From Xanthostigma xanthostigma (lineage: Eukaryota > Arthropoda > Insecta > Raphidioptera > Raphidiidae), in the NCBI GenBank assembly GCA_963575645.1, contig OY754468.1:21166465-21230464 (forward strand): 64,000 bases of DNA, given 5' to 3'. The translations under genes were made by a program, and so were the position numbers. Below are positions 12,691 through 25,869 of the stretch, one piece after another (position 1 is the first letter of the stretch; each line of letters starts with the position of its first letter). Below the pieces are notes generated by a model. That model made no database searches. It saw nothing but the letters and a program-made list of their open reading frames with translations, and was not told the DNA's origin.

Positions 12691-13654
12691 TATTATAAAA
12701 TGGATTCAATAATTTAGTGATTCGATACTTGGCATATGGAAAAAGCGTAAAAAAACAATAAAGTTATCATTAAAAAATTTTTCATATCCTACAGTAGGTA
12801 CAATTGAGTTTTCCACTTGAGCTTTAATTTAATTGTTCAACAATTTAAACGTACACAATATATCACTTTCATACAAAAGGATGCAAACTTTCTTTCGACA
12901 GTATCGTTTTCAGAACATCTTGACATAAAGTACATTAGCTAAATACCTCCCTATATAGACAGTAATAATATATTGTATGTAGCTATAGACAGACAGATAT
13001 ACCTACTTACATAATATTTGATATAAAGCCTTCAAAAGGAGACTTTTTGAGTGCGCTTGATGTATTATTGCTTACGTAAGCAGTCAAGTAGATATCATGA
13101 CGAAGCCCTTAAAACTTTTCTGAAAGCTCGTCTGTCAGTAAAGTTTATATTACTTTGTATATATGTATGTATACAGAGTATACAGTACAGGTGCCATCAA
13201 GAGAACGTGGCCAGGTACAATCGAAGCTGTTAAATTGCACAGGAGTGGAACCGGATGTGCAATCTTAAGGAATCGTGATTGCCACTCAAATAATAACAAA
13301 TGCGTTCAATTAAATTAATCATATATATGAAAATTATGAGGGAAAATGGAATTTCTGTAGTGAATTTAAATCAGTTCTTATAATTTTCCAAAATAAATAA
13401 AGAATAGTTATGCTTAATTTGCGTACTTAGAAACTATGGAGTTCAGCATATTATATTTTTCTTTGATTATACAAAATTTGAATATATTTTTGTAAGAAAT
13501 AAAAAAATACTTAAGCTTATATTGTGTGGTTAAATTGAAAGTTCATTTATTAATACCTTAATCTATGGTTCTCTGATTAAAACCCCGAAACCGTGTCATG
13601 GAAATTCCATAAAAACAACGACCTAATATTTTTTCGAACTTGTAAATAACTGTT

Positions 13655-14310
13655 TATTTTACCATTCCAACCCACAAGTGGGGAATGGTGCGGAATGGTA
13701 CTAGTTTAGGTCAAAAATCATTTTTTAAAATTTTACATTTTTTCGTTTTGAGGTCCCCTGAATCCAAAAAACATATTTTTGGGAAAACTCTGTGCGTCTG
13801 TTTGTCTGTGAGCACGATACAAGTCAAACGGATTAACGTATTGAAACCAAAGAAGAGGCCCTATTGTTTTTGGGGAAAATCGGCGCTTGCGCAGAAGAGA
13901 TATATGCTATAACGGTGTTTTTTTTTTTTTAATAATAATGGTATGCTTTTCATACCGGCTAATTATTTCATTTATTTTTTCAAGAAAGTTTCGTTAAAAA
14001 TTACTTTTTCTAAACTTTATGGTTTCGGAAATATTTTGAATATAATAAAAATCATGAGCTGTTCTTTTGTTTTGTAGATCTGGCAGAAATAAACTAGTTA
14101 AGCATGCTTTGATTAATTTTTATATGACGTGGATCATATGTAAGTAACCATGGCAATTAATAGCAAATATCATATTGAATACTAGTCATTACCCGCCTCA
14201 CCTCACGCGGTATCAGAAATTTTATTTTCGTTATTGTACTATATCATATGTCAACATTTTGAAGTTGGATTGGTCCCGTCGCCCAATTGGTTGAAATTTT
14301 TTTGCATCAT
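13655..14310 (+). repeat. Dispersed repeat family A, copy 1
   Basis: Landmarks in order are AACCCACAAGTGGGGAATGG, AAAACTCTGTGCGTCTGT, CCCTATTGTTTTTGGGGAAA, AATCGGCGCTTGCGCAGAAG, AAACTAGTTAAGCATGCTTT, CATTACCCGC-TCACCTCACG and GGTCCCGTCGCCCAATTGG. The same series is found at 47640-48420 and 56410-56925. No protein frame longer than 75 codons and none conserved between copies. Confidence 0.75.
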
Positions 14311-14933
14311 TTTCTCATTATTAATTCTACTGATCAAAAAGACTTTCTTTAACTTGACCCAAGAATCAGTTTTAAAGAACTGCTCCTCGGAAAATTTTTG
14401 AAGATTGTTCCTTCACTCAAGAAGCAGTTCTTAAAAATTGTTCCTTGATCCAAAATTAACTATTATTATTATTTTCACGACAAAACCATTCAATGTTTAA
14501 AGCAAAACAGCTTCAGCAACTTCACACTGTCACAAGTTATGATGTGGTGAAATAATCAGGCGTTTTTCCTTCGACAGCCGTATAAATGTATTCAGAGAAG
14601 TTACAGAATTGAATCGGCGCGCTCTTTTACACTTGTTATAGAAGTTTAGAAATGTGCCCTTCTTACATATTGCTTTATTCACCTCCAACCCTCGTCCCCT
14701 TGCATTTATAAAGCGACGCAGAAGTGCACTCTTTTCACATTGAGAATAAACACTAAACATGATTATGCTCTATATTATAATGTGTGTATTATTTTCAGTA
14801 GCGTAGAAACAATATTCCCCCAAGGTTCCACGTCCAAACAAGCAATGTCATTGTCATTTTAATTTTTTATGTGACATTTACACTTAAAAGAATTTGTTTT
14901 CTACATAATATATGTACATTATAAGCTAGTCTT

Positions 14934-15430
14934 GTTGGAAGATACTAGTGATGTGCCGGATACGGATCTGAATACGGATTTTTGGTTTCAAGATCCGCGG
15001 ATACGGATACGGATCTTAACTTTCTTAGACTACTTGGCGGTAAATATTGTACATCAACCTTTGGAAAGAGACTATCTGTTATGGGAAAAAGTTATTGACC
15101 TCTTTAAGAGTTAACTCTCATAACAGATTGTCTCTTTCCAAAGATCGATATGCAATATCTCATTAAAAAGATAGTTGATTTAGTACCTTTGAGTTATGTG
15201 CTATTAGTATGGTACTCACTACTATAAATGTTTGCAATATAAAGGTGCCAAATACGATTTAAAAAATAAAAAATAATCTGAATGGAATTTAACAGGTTTT
15301 CATTATTACCTAATCACCTATATATGTACCTATATATAAAATTTCATCTATGAATTGAAAAATAATAAGGTAAAAGATCCGCAAAAAAACTAACGGATAC
15401 GGATACGGATCTTTCTTCTCCCTCGGATAT
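14934..15430. repeat. Repeat with ACGGATACGGAT motifs and an inner hairpin
   Basis: The left side (14945-15020) and right side (15378-15420) each carry AGATCCGC and the motif ACGGATACGGATACGGATCT in direct orientation. Between them 15056-15145 forms a hairpin: CTTTGGAAAGAGACTATCTG against its complement near 15120-15143. It could be a decayed hAT-type element (start AGTGATGTGCCGG), but no matching inverted end is seen. Confidence 0.5.
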
Positions 15431-16637
15431 CAGAATATTCAAAATAGTCACATATGTACCGAAATTACACCACAAATGTCATCATTTCGAACATCTTCCG
15501 TAGGTAGACCCAAGCAAAGGTTAGTTGATCCATTAAAAGTAAATATTCCGATATGTTTAGATTTTTCGACTACGATTTTGCGTGATTAGAATGACCTTGT
15601 GTTGAGGTTGCTGAATTCGTCTTAAAATCACTAATAATGTCATCGAAAAAAAAATACATGGTTTCGTAAAAAGTGAAGTTGACCTTGACGTAGCTTCAGC
15701 ACCTCCACCGATAAAAAAATAGGGTGGTCAAGTATGACGGCCTTCTCGAACACTAAAACTTTTGTCTGAAACATTTTTGGATATGATCAATAGTTTGAGT
15801 GCTATTGCTCTGTAACACTTTATGTGCCTCACCCTGTATAAAATAATAATGTCATATTCGGATTCAGCGCACTCGAAAACATATTTCTAGAGCTTGGGAT
15901 TTTTTAAAATTGTGAATTTAACGAATATCCCTATATCTAAAATCTCGCTAAACATATTCGTAGCTAAAAATCTATTGGTTTTTAGGATATGCGTCCATGG
16001 ACACTTTTTCTTAGTGACTTTTAAACTATAAAATAAAACCATTTTCGATCAATTTAACCGAGAACCAAATCCCATAAGGTTTTTGCGGCGTTGTTTACTA
16101 GGTATACAAATTCACCCAAAAGTGATGAATCGAAAACGCATCTACTTGCACCTTCTCTTTGGGATGCACTAGTTGCTCAGGTTGCCCATATCGTCAACAT
16201 CACCTAGTGACTTTAATTGCTTTCGTGTTGCCTCGGGTACGGACGGTTTTAAGAAATACCTAATATTATATGTTAGCAATAGCTATATAGTATCCCGTGT
16301 GTCAGTAATGCATACGTTGACCCATGAGACGCAATGACATTGCTTGGAGGCACGCTGCGGTGTCTGTGGGCTATAGCGAACGGCGCTCATGAAACAAGAT
16401 TGTGGAGACACTAACTGATTTACATTACGGAACACCGAGGTAGTTCCTATATAGAGCCGTTATATATATTGGCGGACGCCCCTAACAAATATCACGATCT
16501 CAAGGGATGCATCGGTCTAGCAGTTACATCAACCTAACTTCGACTCTCGGTAACTTTTCTACGTAGCTTTACGGCTATTAAGCTTACTCCACATCGAACA
16601 CGCATTACTTAAATCAATCTGGTGGAGGTTTACTAAT
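15431..16637. other. No gene seen
   Basis: Around 15720-15850 is a stretch ending CTCACCCTGTATA, reminiscent of a mariner end, and it shares AAACTTTTGTCTGAAAC with the 54.6 kb foldback. The rest shows no structure I can name. Confidence 0.4.
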
Positions 16638-17218
16638 GTAATGACTAGTCTGGGATTCTAAATGTGATTGTTAAAACCGACGCTTAAGATACCTACCTGC
16701 CAAGGCTAGTGGATTACAGAGGCTGCCTCGTTCCGTTGCATAATAGTGGGGGGATGACGCTTTTCTGCAGACCTGTCAATTGATTGCATAGCAACGACTG
16801 CTGTTTATAAACTTTAATAGCAGTAATGTCAAAGAACTCAAAAGACAGAATATTGATATTATTTGCAAAAAATTAAATTTTCAAAGGAAGAGAATTTGCA
16901 TATCCTAGTTATAAATGACATTTTTGATATTGTTATTATGGGTTATTGTAATGACTAGTCTGGGATCCGACCTGCGAAGGCTAGTGAGTTACACAGGTTG
17001 CCTCGTTCCGTAGGATAATAGTGGGGGGTGATGTCATCGTGCAAACCTGTCAATTGATTGCGTTGCAACGGTTGTTGTTTATAAGCTTTAACGGCAGTTT
17101 TTATCAATTTATATTAAGGAAATTAAAAGACAGAATATTGATATTATTTGCAATAAATTGAATTTTCAAAGGATGAGGTTTTACACATCCTAATTATAAA
17201 TGACATTTTTGATATTGT
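16638..17218 (+). repeat. Diverged tandem duplication (~300 bp unit)
   Basis: Copy 1 (16638-16933) and copy 2 (16948-17218) both start GTAATGACTAGTCTGGGAT and share GCCTCGTTCCGT, ATAATAGTGGGGGG, ACCTGTCAATTGATTGC, GACAGAATATTGATATTATT and end TGACATTTTTGATATTGT. Copy 1 has about 30 extra bases near its start. Divergence suggests an old event. It precedes the LINE by about 0.7 kb, but nothing links the two. Confidence 0.8.
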
Positions 17219-17550
17219 GGATAATAAAGCTATGAACGGTCTGTCAGTTGATGTCATTGACGCGCTTATGCTGATCAGACGAAAAGAGACAGCCTCTGTA
17301 TTTTAAAAACCTTGTCAACCTACTGCAGACTTTAAAGTCAGTTAAAGTTCTATACATATTAAAAAGGTTAAAAAACATAATTTGCATATCATATACGAGT
17401 GGGTGCATTACGAAGTACATTTTTAAAAACCATAGCTTGAGAATTGAGTTAGTGTCTAATTCAAGTGAAATAACTTCATTTACTTATTAAATTACCGTTG
17501 GTGATACAAAAAAGCAAACGTGTCCATATTTAGTTTTGTAGAATATTAAT

Positions 17551-17808
17551 CGTTGAGGGGAAGTTTGGTTGAGGAACAACTAACAGACGCTTCAACGATA
17601 TCTCGCTTGCGGCCAACGTTTCAAAAATTTTATTTTCATCATCAAAATCATTTTATAGACATGAAATAAACTATTTAAATGGAAATTTTAAATAAACTAT
17701 AGAAACATACAATACCTTTCCACTAGCATGAGTCCCTGATATTAAAATATTTTTTTTATGGCGTTGGCTACAAGCGAGACATCGGTAAAGATTATTTTTC
17801 CCTCAACG
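17551..17808. mobile_element. Small foldback element
   Basis: Starts CGTTGAGGG and ends CCCTCAACG. Further in, GATATCTCGCTTGCGGCCAACG is mirrored by CGTTGGCTACAAGCGAGACATC with a few mismatches. About 260 bp, non-coding. Confidence 0.65.
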
Positions 17809-17940
17809 ACAAAAAAGTTAAAACGCTTATCCGTTGCGAATGCGCCAATATTTCCTAATTATAATTTACATGCCAACCAGTTTGGTTTCGATTCGTCCAA
17901 CCAGACTTCAACTAGGAAAAGTATTGAAAAATTCTGAAAA

Positions 17941-19466
17941 GTGATTTTGGACCTTAATAGATACCATTCAATTGTAGAGTTGGGCGTTATTTGTCTTATA
18001 TATGACCACAAAACCTGCAGAAAATATTTTAGCGATAAATGTAAAGTTCATAATAACTACAAACTAACTACCCCCAAAGAAGTTAAATGTATAATAAAAA
18101 ATTTGAAAAATAACAAAGCACCAGGACCAGATGAAATCAATAACATAATGTTAAAAAATTTACCAGTAAAAGGTTTTATATGTATCACAGTAATAATAAA
18201 TGCAATTCTTAAGTTTGCTTACTTTCCACAACAATGGAAGGTGTCGAAGGTTGTTGCAATACCCAAACCTGGAAAAAACCACTCTTGTGCTGAAAATTAT
18301 AGACCTATAAGTCTGCTAAATACCATTAGTAAAGTTGTAGAAAAAATCTACTGCACAAGAATTAATTCTTTCATCAAATCGAATAACCTACTAATACACG
18401 AGCAGTTTGGATTCAGAGCAAATCATTCAACTACAGCTCAACTGGCGCGACTAGTTGATCATATTAGCGACGGATTTAATCTACATAAGCATACTGGTCT
18501 GGTTCTTCTGGATATTGCAAAAGCTTTCGACACTGTCTGGCATAAGGGTTTAATCTTTAAATTGATTAAGCTAAATTTCCCAAAATTTATAAAATATTTT
18601 GTAAAATCGTACCTGCATGACAGGAAAATGTACGTCAATTAAAATAGCATAAACTCAAGCTGTAGGCCTGTAACGGCAGGGGTCCCACAGGGTTCATTGC
18701 TGGGCCCTATACTCTCACTATATTCATCAATGACATCCCGAAAACAAAAAATGTCAATATGGCTTTATATGCGGATGACACAGCATTATTTTGTACTTCC
18801 TATCGAGCAGATACGATCATTAAAAACCTACAAAACTCAATAAATAAGATTTGTCTGTACTTCCACAGATGGAAAATAAAAATTAATGCCCCCAAAACGG
18901 AAGCCATCTTATTTACTAGGAGGAGGCCCATAGTAATAAAAAACATTAGCATCAATAACAATATGATTCAATGGTCAAAAAAGATTAAATATCTAGGAAT
19001 GTTATTAGATCGAGGACTATATTTTACTGACCACATTAACTATCTAAGAGACAAGGCTTATGCTATCATGCATTGTTTTTATTCTATTTTTAATAAAAAG
19101 TCCGAACTAAATACCAAAAATAAAACCATTATATATAAAGCTTACATCAGATCAATTTTAACATACGCTGCACCTGTATGGAGTAATACCTCTAAAACTA
19201 ACTTGAAAAAGCTACAAGTTATTCCAAATAAATGCATTAGAATCATAGGTAATTTTCCCTACTATACTAAGATCAAAACAATGCATGATATCATAAGTCT
19301 TGAATATCTGGATCAGTTCATTTTCAACATTGCAACCAATTTTTTCAATAAATGTAAAAATAATAATAATCCATTCATAAATTATATAGGTAACTATAAC
19401 ATCAATAAATTACAATATAAAAAATATTCCCATAAGAGAGTTAAGCATATTCTTCTTAAAAACTAA
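17941..19466 (+). pseudogene. LINE reverse transcriptase, broken
   Basis: Two frames together cover the RT domain and C-terminal region. The first (17941-18642) carries KAPGPDEI, NYRPISLL, EQFGFRANHSTT and LLDIAKAFDTVWH, the classic motifs 1-3 with the catalytic Asp in IAKAFD. A stop at 18642 and a one-base shift near 18720 interrupt the QGSLLGP and FINDIP motifs. The second frame (18759-19466) starts at ALYADDTALF, the YADD box, and runs through the thumb and a C-terminal LTYAAPVW region typical of jockey-clade proteins. As it stands it cannot make an active enzyme. Confidence 0.9.
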
Positions 19467-19700
19467 GAAATAATAAAACCCGAAAGAACCAGTTTTTTTT
19501 TCCCAATTTTTTTCTGGAAAAATACAAAATAGCCAAACTACTTTCCTCTATGTACATTGTACACAGAAATAAAAATAACTCAGCTGGTTGTGGTGATTAT
19601 TACCGGGTACGCTATTAAAAAACCAGTATTTTTAAGTTTTGTACAAAGCTTTTATATGTAATAAGACAATAAAGTATTTTTATCTTATCTTTTATCTTAT
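17941..19700 (+). mobile_element. 5'-truncated jockey-like LINE
   Basis: Non-LTR retrotransposon remnant. The endonuclease and first ORF are missing; sequence begins just before the reverse transcriptase domain. The 3' end after the stop codon at 19466 runs to about 19700 and finishes in a TTTATCTTAT-type short repeat, not poly(A), as in several jockey/CR1-type LINEs. 5' truncation is the usual outcome of incomplete target-primed reverse transcription. No target-site duplication could be identified. Confidence 0.85.
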
Positions 19701-20197
19701 ATATGACCTTGAATTATCTACCCAATATTAATTTGGATAAACATTTTGTATTTAATTGTGTTAATAAACAAAACCGTTCTGAATAAACAAAATTGGTTTT
19801 CTTAATGTTAAGTTTTATGTGTATGCAGCTTTATTTGTGGTCAGATCGAAGTATAATGCAATCACCCCACAATAACTTCATGCCATTCACAGCTGAAAAA
19901 CTCACAAATTAAATATTCTCAGAGCTAGTGACGTTTTGATGCAGCACACAGATGGTATATTATATATAACACCGTTGACACGAGATGCACGGGCTGTGCA
20001 TCACAGTCTGGAAGGATGGGAAGCGAATGAGAAAATTCCCATTGAGAAAGATAGATTTCCTCAAAGTGCGTGACTACGGGAATATAAACAAATTGCAAAC
20101 TGATTACATTCATACAGTATAGTAATCTTAGTATTTTATTATTATCAGCAAAAATGGCTCTCTTTATTTTTTGCAAATCTGTATTATTAATAAGCGT
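19701..20197. other. No gene seen
   Basis: AT-rich sequence between the LINE end and the next foldback; no structure recognised. Confidence 0.4.
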
Positions 20198-20608
20198 GGT
20201 CAAGAGTCGGGATTTTTTTGGGGTTTTTGCATTTTTTTGCCAGAGCGCTAATCTAGAGACCCGCTTCCGTTTTTGAGGTTGCTGAGCACAATGGTTAGGG
20301 TTCCACAATTTTTTTCCCTCGGCAACCTCTTCAAATTGGCTTCCCTGATTTCCATCCCTTGGAAAAAATTATAAAAAATGTTAAATACAACAAGAAAGAA
20401 TTTTTGTAGAGAATTAATTTTCCTACAAAATTGTGTTCAAAATTTTTAACATTTTTTTCTAAGGGGTGAATATCAGGGAGCCAATTTGAAGGAGTTGCCG
20501 AGGGAAAAAAGTGTGGGACCTCATCATCGTCTTCAATGACCTCAAAAACGGAGGGGACCTTTAGATTGGTGCTCTAGCAAAAAATGTACCCCGTCTGACT
20601 CCTTACCT
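20198..20608. mobile_element. Foldback element
   Basis: Left end GGTCAAGAGTC and right end GACTCCTTACC are diverged complements. Inside, TTTCCCTCGGCAACCTC / GAGTTGCCGAGGGAAA and CAAATTGGCTTCCCTGAT / TCAGGGAGCCAATTTG pair strongly. The centre is near 20405. The 127-codon minus-strand frame crossing the left arm has no recognised domain and is partly mirrored, so I treat it as chance. Confidence 0.75.
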
Positions 20609-21865
20609 CGACTACAATTAGTGTATAAAAATATAGTAGCTTAGTAACGAATTTATTTTAATTAGACTTCTTGCTGCTTGTACGTAGACTGCAGACAAAT
20701 GCCGTCACACCTTTTAACTATAATTTGCCTATTTATTGATATTTTTAAAAACAAATTAATACGTGTAAATTATTTTTCCCCATTTTTTCAATTCTCAGTG
20801 AAAAATGATACAATATCCATTATCCAATCATAATGACATTTGATGATGTTATGTAACGAATCTCATTGTTTATGAAATTCCACTATGAACGTCACCTGTA
20901 TAAAATCAACTTAAAAAAAAACATGTCAGCGCGTATATTACTTACAAAAAGAATTAGTTCAATTTATTTTCACGTAAACTAATCGCAATTGTGGTCGGAA
21001 AATTATTCGTAACGAAATAAGTTCAGCTGAAAACCTCAATGAAATTTTTAAATTTGAACAAAAACACTGCCGCCAAAAAATTATAGTTAGAGAGAAATTC
21101 AGGCTAGAGGGTAGTGATTAAGAAATTCGGTATCAGATTTTAATCTCTAGAATCTAATAGATAATACTTTTCCCAGAACATTTACATAAGAAACAACCTG
21201 TGCATCGCATTACCCCAGGGTAAAGTGTTTGGTCCTATGCAATTCTTTAGACTTTTGCACACATACATCCATGCACAAACATGTGCATGTAATCCCATTT
21301 CCGTCAAGCCTTCGCCCTTCGCTCTGAGGTATTACCGCACTGTCAACTCCCTTCAAGGGCTGCCATGGGCTGCATCATGTCACGCCACTCCACGAGAATA
21401 TCTCAACACATGTGGATCACATATGACGTAATATGTTTATGACGGATTAAAATCAACCCTGTATGATTTGTATTGGTTTTTTTATAGGTCGATCATTAAT
21501 TCTGTCTTTTTGTAAATGGAATTAAATTTTACATGGTTCACATGGCTACATATACGTGTCAGTATAAGTAATAATTTAGAAACGATATACAGTCAAAAGG
21601 CTTTATGACGAAACCCCAAGAGTATTTGAATATTATTAGTTTTTCTTATAGCTTTTTTCGCGCAGACTTTATGTTGGTTTTAACCAGATTGTTCAATACT
21701 TTGAAATTGGATGCCATCAAAATCTGTCAAGCGTTTTCGAGTGAAGTCGACACAATACAACCATTTTGGAAACCCTTTGTCTCATCAAAATTCCATTAAG
21801 AAAATAAAATTACAAACAAAGAAGAAGGACATTCAAATCTTTGATTAACGTCTGATTAGAACTCT
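20609..21865. other. No gene seen
   Basis: No motif-bearing frame; a short stretch near 21230-21430 is less AT-rich but has no recognisable product. Confidence 0.4.
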
Positions 21866-21981
21866 TCAATAAATAAAATTATCGAGCAATTTTTCAGAAA
21901 ATATGTTAACAAAAAAATATAATTAATACAAATTTTTGTTAATATATTGTCTGAAAAATTGCTCGATAATTTTATTTATTA
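21866..21981. repeat. Hairpin with ~46 bp arms
   Basis: AATAAATAAAATTATCGAGC and following bases are mirrored exactly on the right by GCTCGATAATTTTATTTATT; the arms stay paired into TTTTTCAG / CTGAAAAA. The left flank (ATTCAAATCTTTGATTAACG) is found inverted at 29107-29135 beside another hairpin, so flank plus hairpin form one repeat family. Confidence 0.75.
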
Positions 21982-22009
21982 AAGAAAAAGGACACTTCGC
22001 TCGCTGTCT

Positions 22010-22105
22010 ACCGCAGTTTGTAGACGACACATCAGGTAGAAATACCAATCGACTACGGCCTACAAGCCCTGAAGGCGAAAACCAAGAAGAAAAAAGAAAG
22101 TCTAC
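22010..22105 (+). repeat. Half-copy of the 46.4 kb palindrome family
   Basis: GTAGACGACACATCAGGTAG, AATACCAATCGACTACGGCC and ACAAGCCCTGAAGGC-AAAACCAAGAAG match the right arm of the palindrome at 46359-46546 in order, with substitutions. Only one arm is present. Confidence 0.65.
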
Positions 22106-22109
22106 ACAC

Positions 22110-23050
22110 TTCTGTGTGAACCATTATATTGATAAGCCGTTTTGAAATGCAGTTTAAATTTGAAATTTTTTTTCGTAATAAATGGAGTTTAAAAAATCTA
22201 TCCGAAAAAATTTCGACAAAAGCGTACACATTTATTCAAGAAAAGTTATACAATATTTCCGTAGCATATTATAACAAAATATCAACTTCTCATTAATAAT
22301 ATTATATTCATAAAATAAATTACGGATTTAACTTTAAATTGCTTTTTAAAAACAAAGAAAAATGTAATTAATTATTTCAACAGTAAAAAATACAATTTAT
22401 TTGAGAAAACTTTCCACTCTCGTAATTGTATTTTACTTCATACATTCTGTTACGATAAAAACTACTTTGAAATTATGTAAAACATAGTAAAAGACCATAA
22501 AATACAAGATAAAGCTTCTTTTTTCAGCAAAACAATTTACTTGTGATTTAGTAACATTTAATGTTAAAACGTTGGCCATTACACGGCGATTGTAGTCAGA
22601 TCCATCTACATTCGAGTACACGAAATTAAAACAGTGCTGAAGCACACAGGACCGTGAACACGGCCATCATTTTATGTCTCTTTTGAGACGCAAAGTATTG
22701 TACGCCGATATACATTAAAGTAATCTGTGTAGGTAATTTAAATTTCCCCTGAACAACGTATACCAGAATAATATGTATACAGCCTAAACTCGGAAAATGT
22801 TCCATGCTTCTGCGCTAGTCGATGATACTGCGCCTTTTTTAACACGCTTAATTCGCTTGACCTGTAAGTGTGTATGTATGTAAAGGAGTCTTTCAACGTA
22901 ATATTCACCAATTTCAAGAAGTCTGATTAACTTGAAAATTTCCACACGTGTCAAAGACCGATGACAATACAATTATTTCATAAAAATAAATTTAAATTTG
23001 AAAAAAATTACTTTTGATGTCGTTTTGAAACGAAAAATTAAGAAAATAAA
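22110..23050. other. No gene seen
   Basis: AT-rich, short frames only, no clear repeat. Confidence 0.4.
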
Positions 23051-23054
23051 TTAT

Positions 23055-23308
23055 AGTTTAAAAAAACACGCTTTGATAGCAAACTGAACTAAAAAGTAGA
23101 AAATCATTCAATTATAGACAAAAAGCGTGGGGTGCCAATTATATTTTTATATTTTCATTATATAACTCTAATTTTATAAATAGCTACCAATGATATAATT
23201 TAATATGAAGCGCCCCACGCATTTTTGCTATAATTGAATTATTTTGTTAATAATTATTTTCTACTTTTTAGTTCGGTTTGCTATTAATTTTTTAATTTTT
23301 TTTAAACT
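23055..23308. mobile_element. Small foldback element
   Basis: ATAGCAAACTGAACTAAAAA and AGTAGAAAAT on the left are mirrored by ATTTTCTACTTTTTAGTTCG and GTTTGCTAT on the right. Inner pair is AAAAAGCGTGGGG / CCCCACGCATTTTT. The middle ~70 bp is unpaired. Non-coding. Confidence 0.7.
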
Positions 23309-24969
23309 ACATTTCGAAGTAAAACTTCTTCTGACACGGTATGGTAAAACTGATTCATTAAAATATAACGAACGTCATAAACTCATTTAATTGTAATGGT
23401 CGCTTAAAATCCATTAATTACGTGAGCTTAAAATATGGAGGGAGGGGTCCGGTCAACCTCACCAAATCTCATTTAAAGGGAGGGGGGGTCAATGAAAATA
23501 TCACGTCAACTTTTGTAATTCAGAGAATATACATTACTATTACAGATAACATTTTGCATTATACAGAGAGTATAATAACGCTTAGCAAGGGCGTAGATGG
23601 AGGGTAAAGGGTTTATATACCCCCCCAGGATCATAATAATAAGAAATAAAACTGGAAATAATACGAATACCTGGCTGAAAAAATTTAAATTAGAAATATT
23701 TCTTGAAATAAATTGTAAAATTGTTTTGGGAATTAATATTTTGCTTGACACCTTCCTTTGTGAGTATTCTTGTCATATTAATACATTTTTTTTTTACTTT
23801 ACCCCACCTCCGAAAAAAAATATCTACACACTTGACGCTTAGTGGTCTGAAACAAAATACATGAACATATCAAATAAATTTAATTATTTAAAAATTATAG
23901 GATCTATCTTACCATAGGGATAAGGGGGTGCCCATCATAACTTGACGCGGCTCTGCTGATGTCATTCTTTATAATGTGCAATGGCAAAATATAATAAAAT
24001 TTGATTCAAAAAATAGAATAATCTATGAATGCTATTGGAGCTGCCGTCTACCAAAATCTTTCCACTGCAGGAAGGATTACTTTATTGAGTAACTTTTTTT
24101 ATAAGTCCTATACCGAGCATTTATTAATATGGAGCACATTTTAAACGAAACAGAAATGGACAATTTTTGGAGTATGGACTGTGCATAATACATAATATAC
24201 TTGTATATAATATAGTTCTCTTTAGGTAAACACTTAAAAGTACTTACCGTATGAAAACCAGAGGCGTGCGTGAACTTAACTGAGTAGATACTGAAACAAA
24301 AGAAATAATATATGAATACATTATTTTTTGTTATAATCAACTTAGTGCCATCACGTTTTAAATTAACTTTATGGAACGTTCGAAAATATTATGAAATCTA
24401 CTGAGTGTATATTCAAAAGAAGTCCTAGTCAACTGAGTTATTTCATTATGAAACTAGTTTCAAGTACTACCAGGTTTGCCATTATGCATCGCGAATTTTT
24501 GGAACAATCCGAATCCTGAGAGCGCAATTATCTCTACAGCAGTCTCAGTTTAGTACTTTCATGAATACGACGAAAAACAGCTGAGTTTATTTGGTTTGTT
24601 ACTTAAATTATTGATGAAAGTTTGAACTTTTTATCTATATATTTTTTTTAAATAAATACCTATGACACTACAAGCATTTCAAAACTAACTTTTTTCACGA
24701 AAGTTTTTGTTAAAAATAAATACAATAATAAATTGTTATCAAAAATATAGGTACCTTTGTATTTATAAAAAAAAGAGTTTAAAAATATTGCCCTTCTGCG
24801 CATGCGTCAATTTTCTTTAACAAAGCAATAGAGCTTTTCCAATTTACTTGTCAAACATCTTACCAAAATTCGGTTTATATCCGTTTAGCCGTTTACGAGT
24901 AGATTTTTTTTTTGCAAAAAATGAAAGTGTTGGCCATTTGGATAAATCGAGTATTATGAAACAGCTTGA
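23309..24969. other. No gene seen
   Basis: Contains a G-rich patch near 23430-23490 and C-rich short runs near 23620 and 23800. Frames are short and lack motifs. Confidence 0.4.
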
Positions 24970-25402
24970 TTAAGGCCGCTGCACACGAGGCTTGATTTGT
25001 CGCTAGATTCCTTGCTAGATTTGACTACTAGTTTTCTTGATTGCTTTTGTGTGCTCGCTTCACACGAAACGTCTTTTCAAGCTTGTTTTGGGGATAGATC
25101 TGGTGCGCGCGCAATGGCAGTTCAAATATAAACACAGAGGAAAACGTGTCTGTTATCTGAGCAGAATGACACCATGTTGGTTTGTGGGCGTTTGTTCATG
25201 TTCAGATACTGCTTCCTGATTAGTTCTTGCTCAGAGCAAGCAGAGAACCTAGCAAGAAAAATAGCCCCTGTTCTAATTTTAAAATCCATCTTGTGAGCTA
25301 CCAGGCGCCCCCGCAGTGACGTCATTTCCAACCTCGTCGCCAGTCTGTCGGCCAGCAGAAGTCCCAGCAGTGTTATCAGCCTCGTGTGCAGCGGTCTTTA
25401 AG
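24970..25402. mobile_element. Harbinger-like MITE, copy 1
   Basis: Left end TTAAGGCCGCTGCACACGAG and right end CTCGTGTGCAGCGGTCTTTAA are inverted repeats flanked by TTA/TAA. The three-base TWA flank and the GGCCGCTGC start fit PIF/Harbinger-type non-autonomous elements (inference). The body has GACTACTAGTTTTC, ATGTTGGTTTGTGGGCG and GCCAGCAGAAGTC, all shared with copy 2 at 25870. No transposase is encoded. Confidence 0.7.
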
Positions 25403-25869
25403 TTCGGTGCTTTGTCTGCTTGAAAATACACGATACTCGTTATCTCAAATGTAGATAGCTAATGAAAAGGTTTTCACAGTACGTTACTGAAATAAAGTGG
25501 CACATAAAATAGTTGGTGCGTTGCAGTTTAAATAATGAGCTAGTGAAAACAGACACACACATATACAACCCTTATTTCGAACATGTGAGTAACAGTATAA
25601 AGTATGCATGCGTGTATATATGTGTACATGTAATTGCGTTTATATTATTATGCTCGCCTGGTATACTAACTACACCTAACGTTACGCGCCAGAAAATAAA
25701 CTCTGAACGATACAACAACCGACAAGCACACAAGTACTAGACCTATAGATATGCAAAATAATTTTGGTGGGCAGTTTTACTTTACCAAGTAACAATCAAG
25801 ACAACGGGTCGGGCCGTTGTTTTCTTAATTTAGCTGCTACAGTTCGCAACGTTACCAAATGACGACTCA
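25403..25869. other. Spacer between the two Harbinger-like copies
   Basis: No structure recognised; the 75-codon frame at 25513-25740 has no known motif. Confidence 0.4.

Noticed and set aside
20198..20308. 127-codon minus-strand frame at 19925-20308
   Set aside because: Half of it is foldback arm; no motif.
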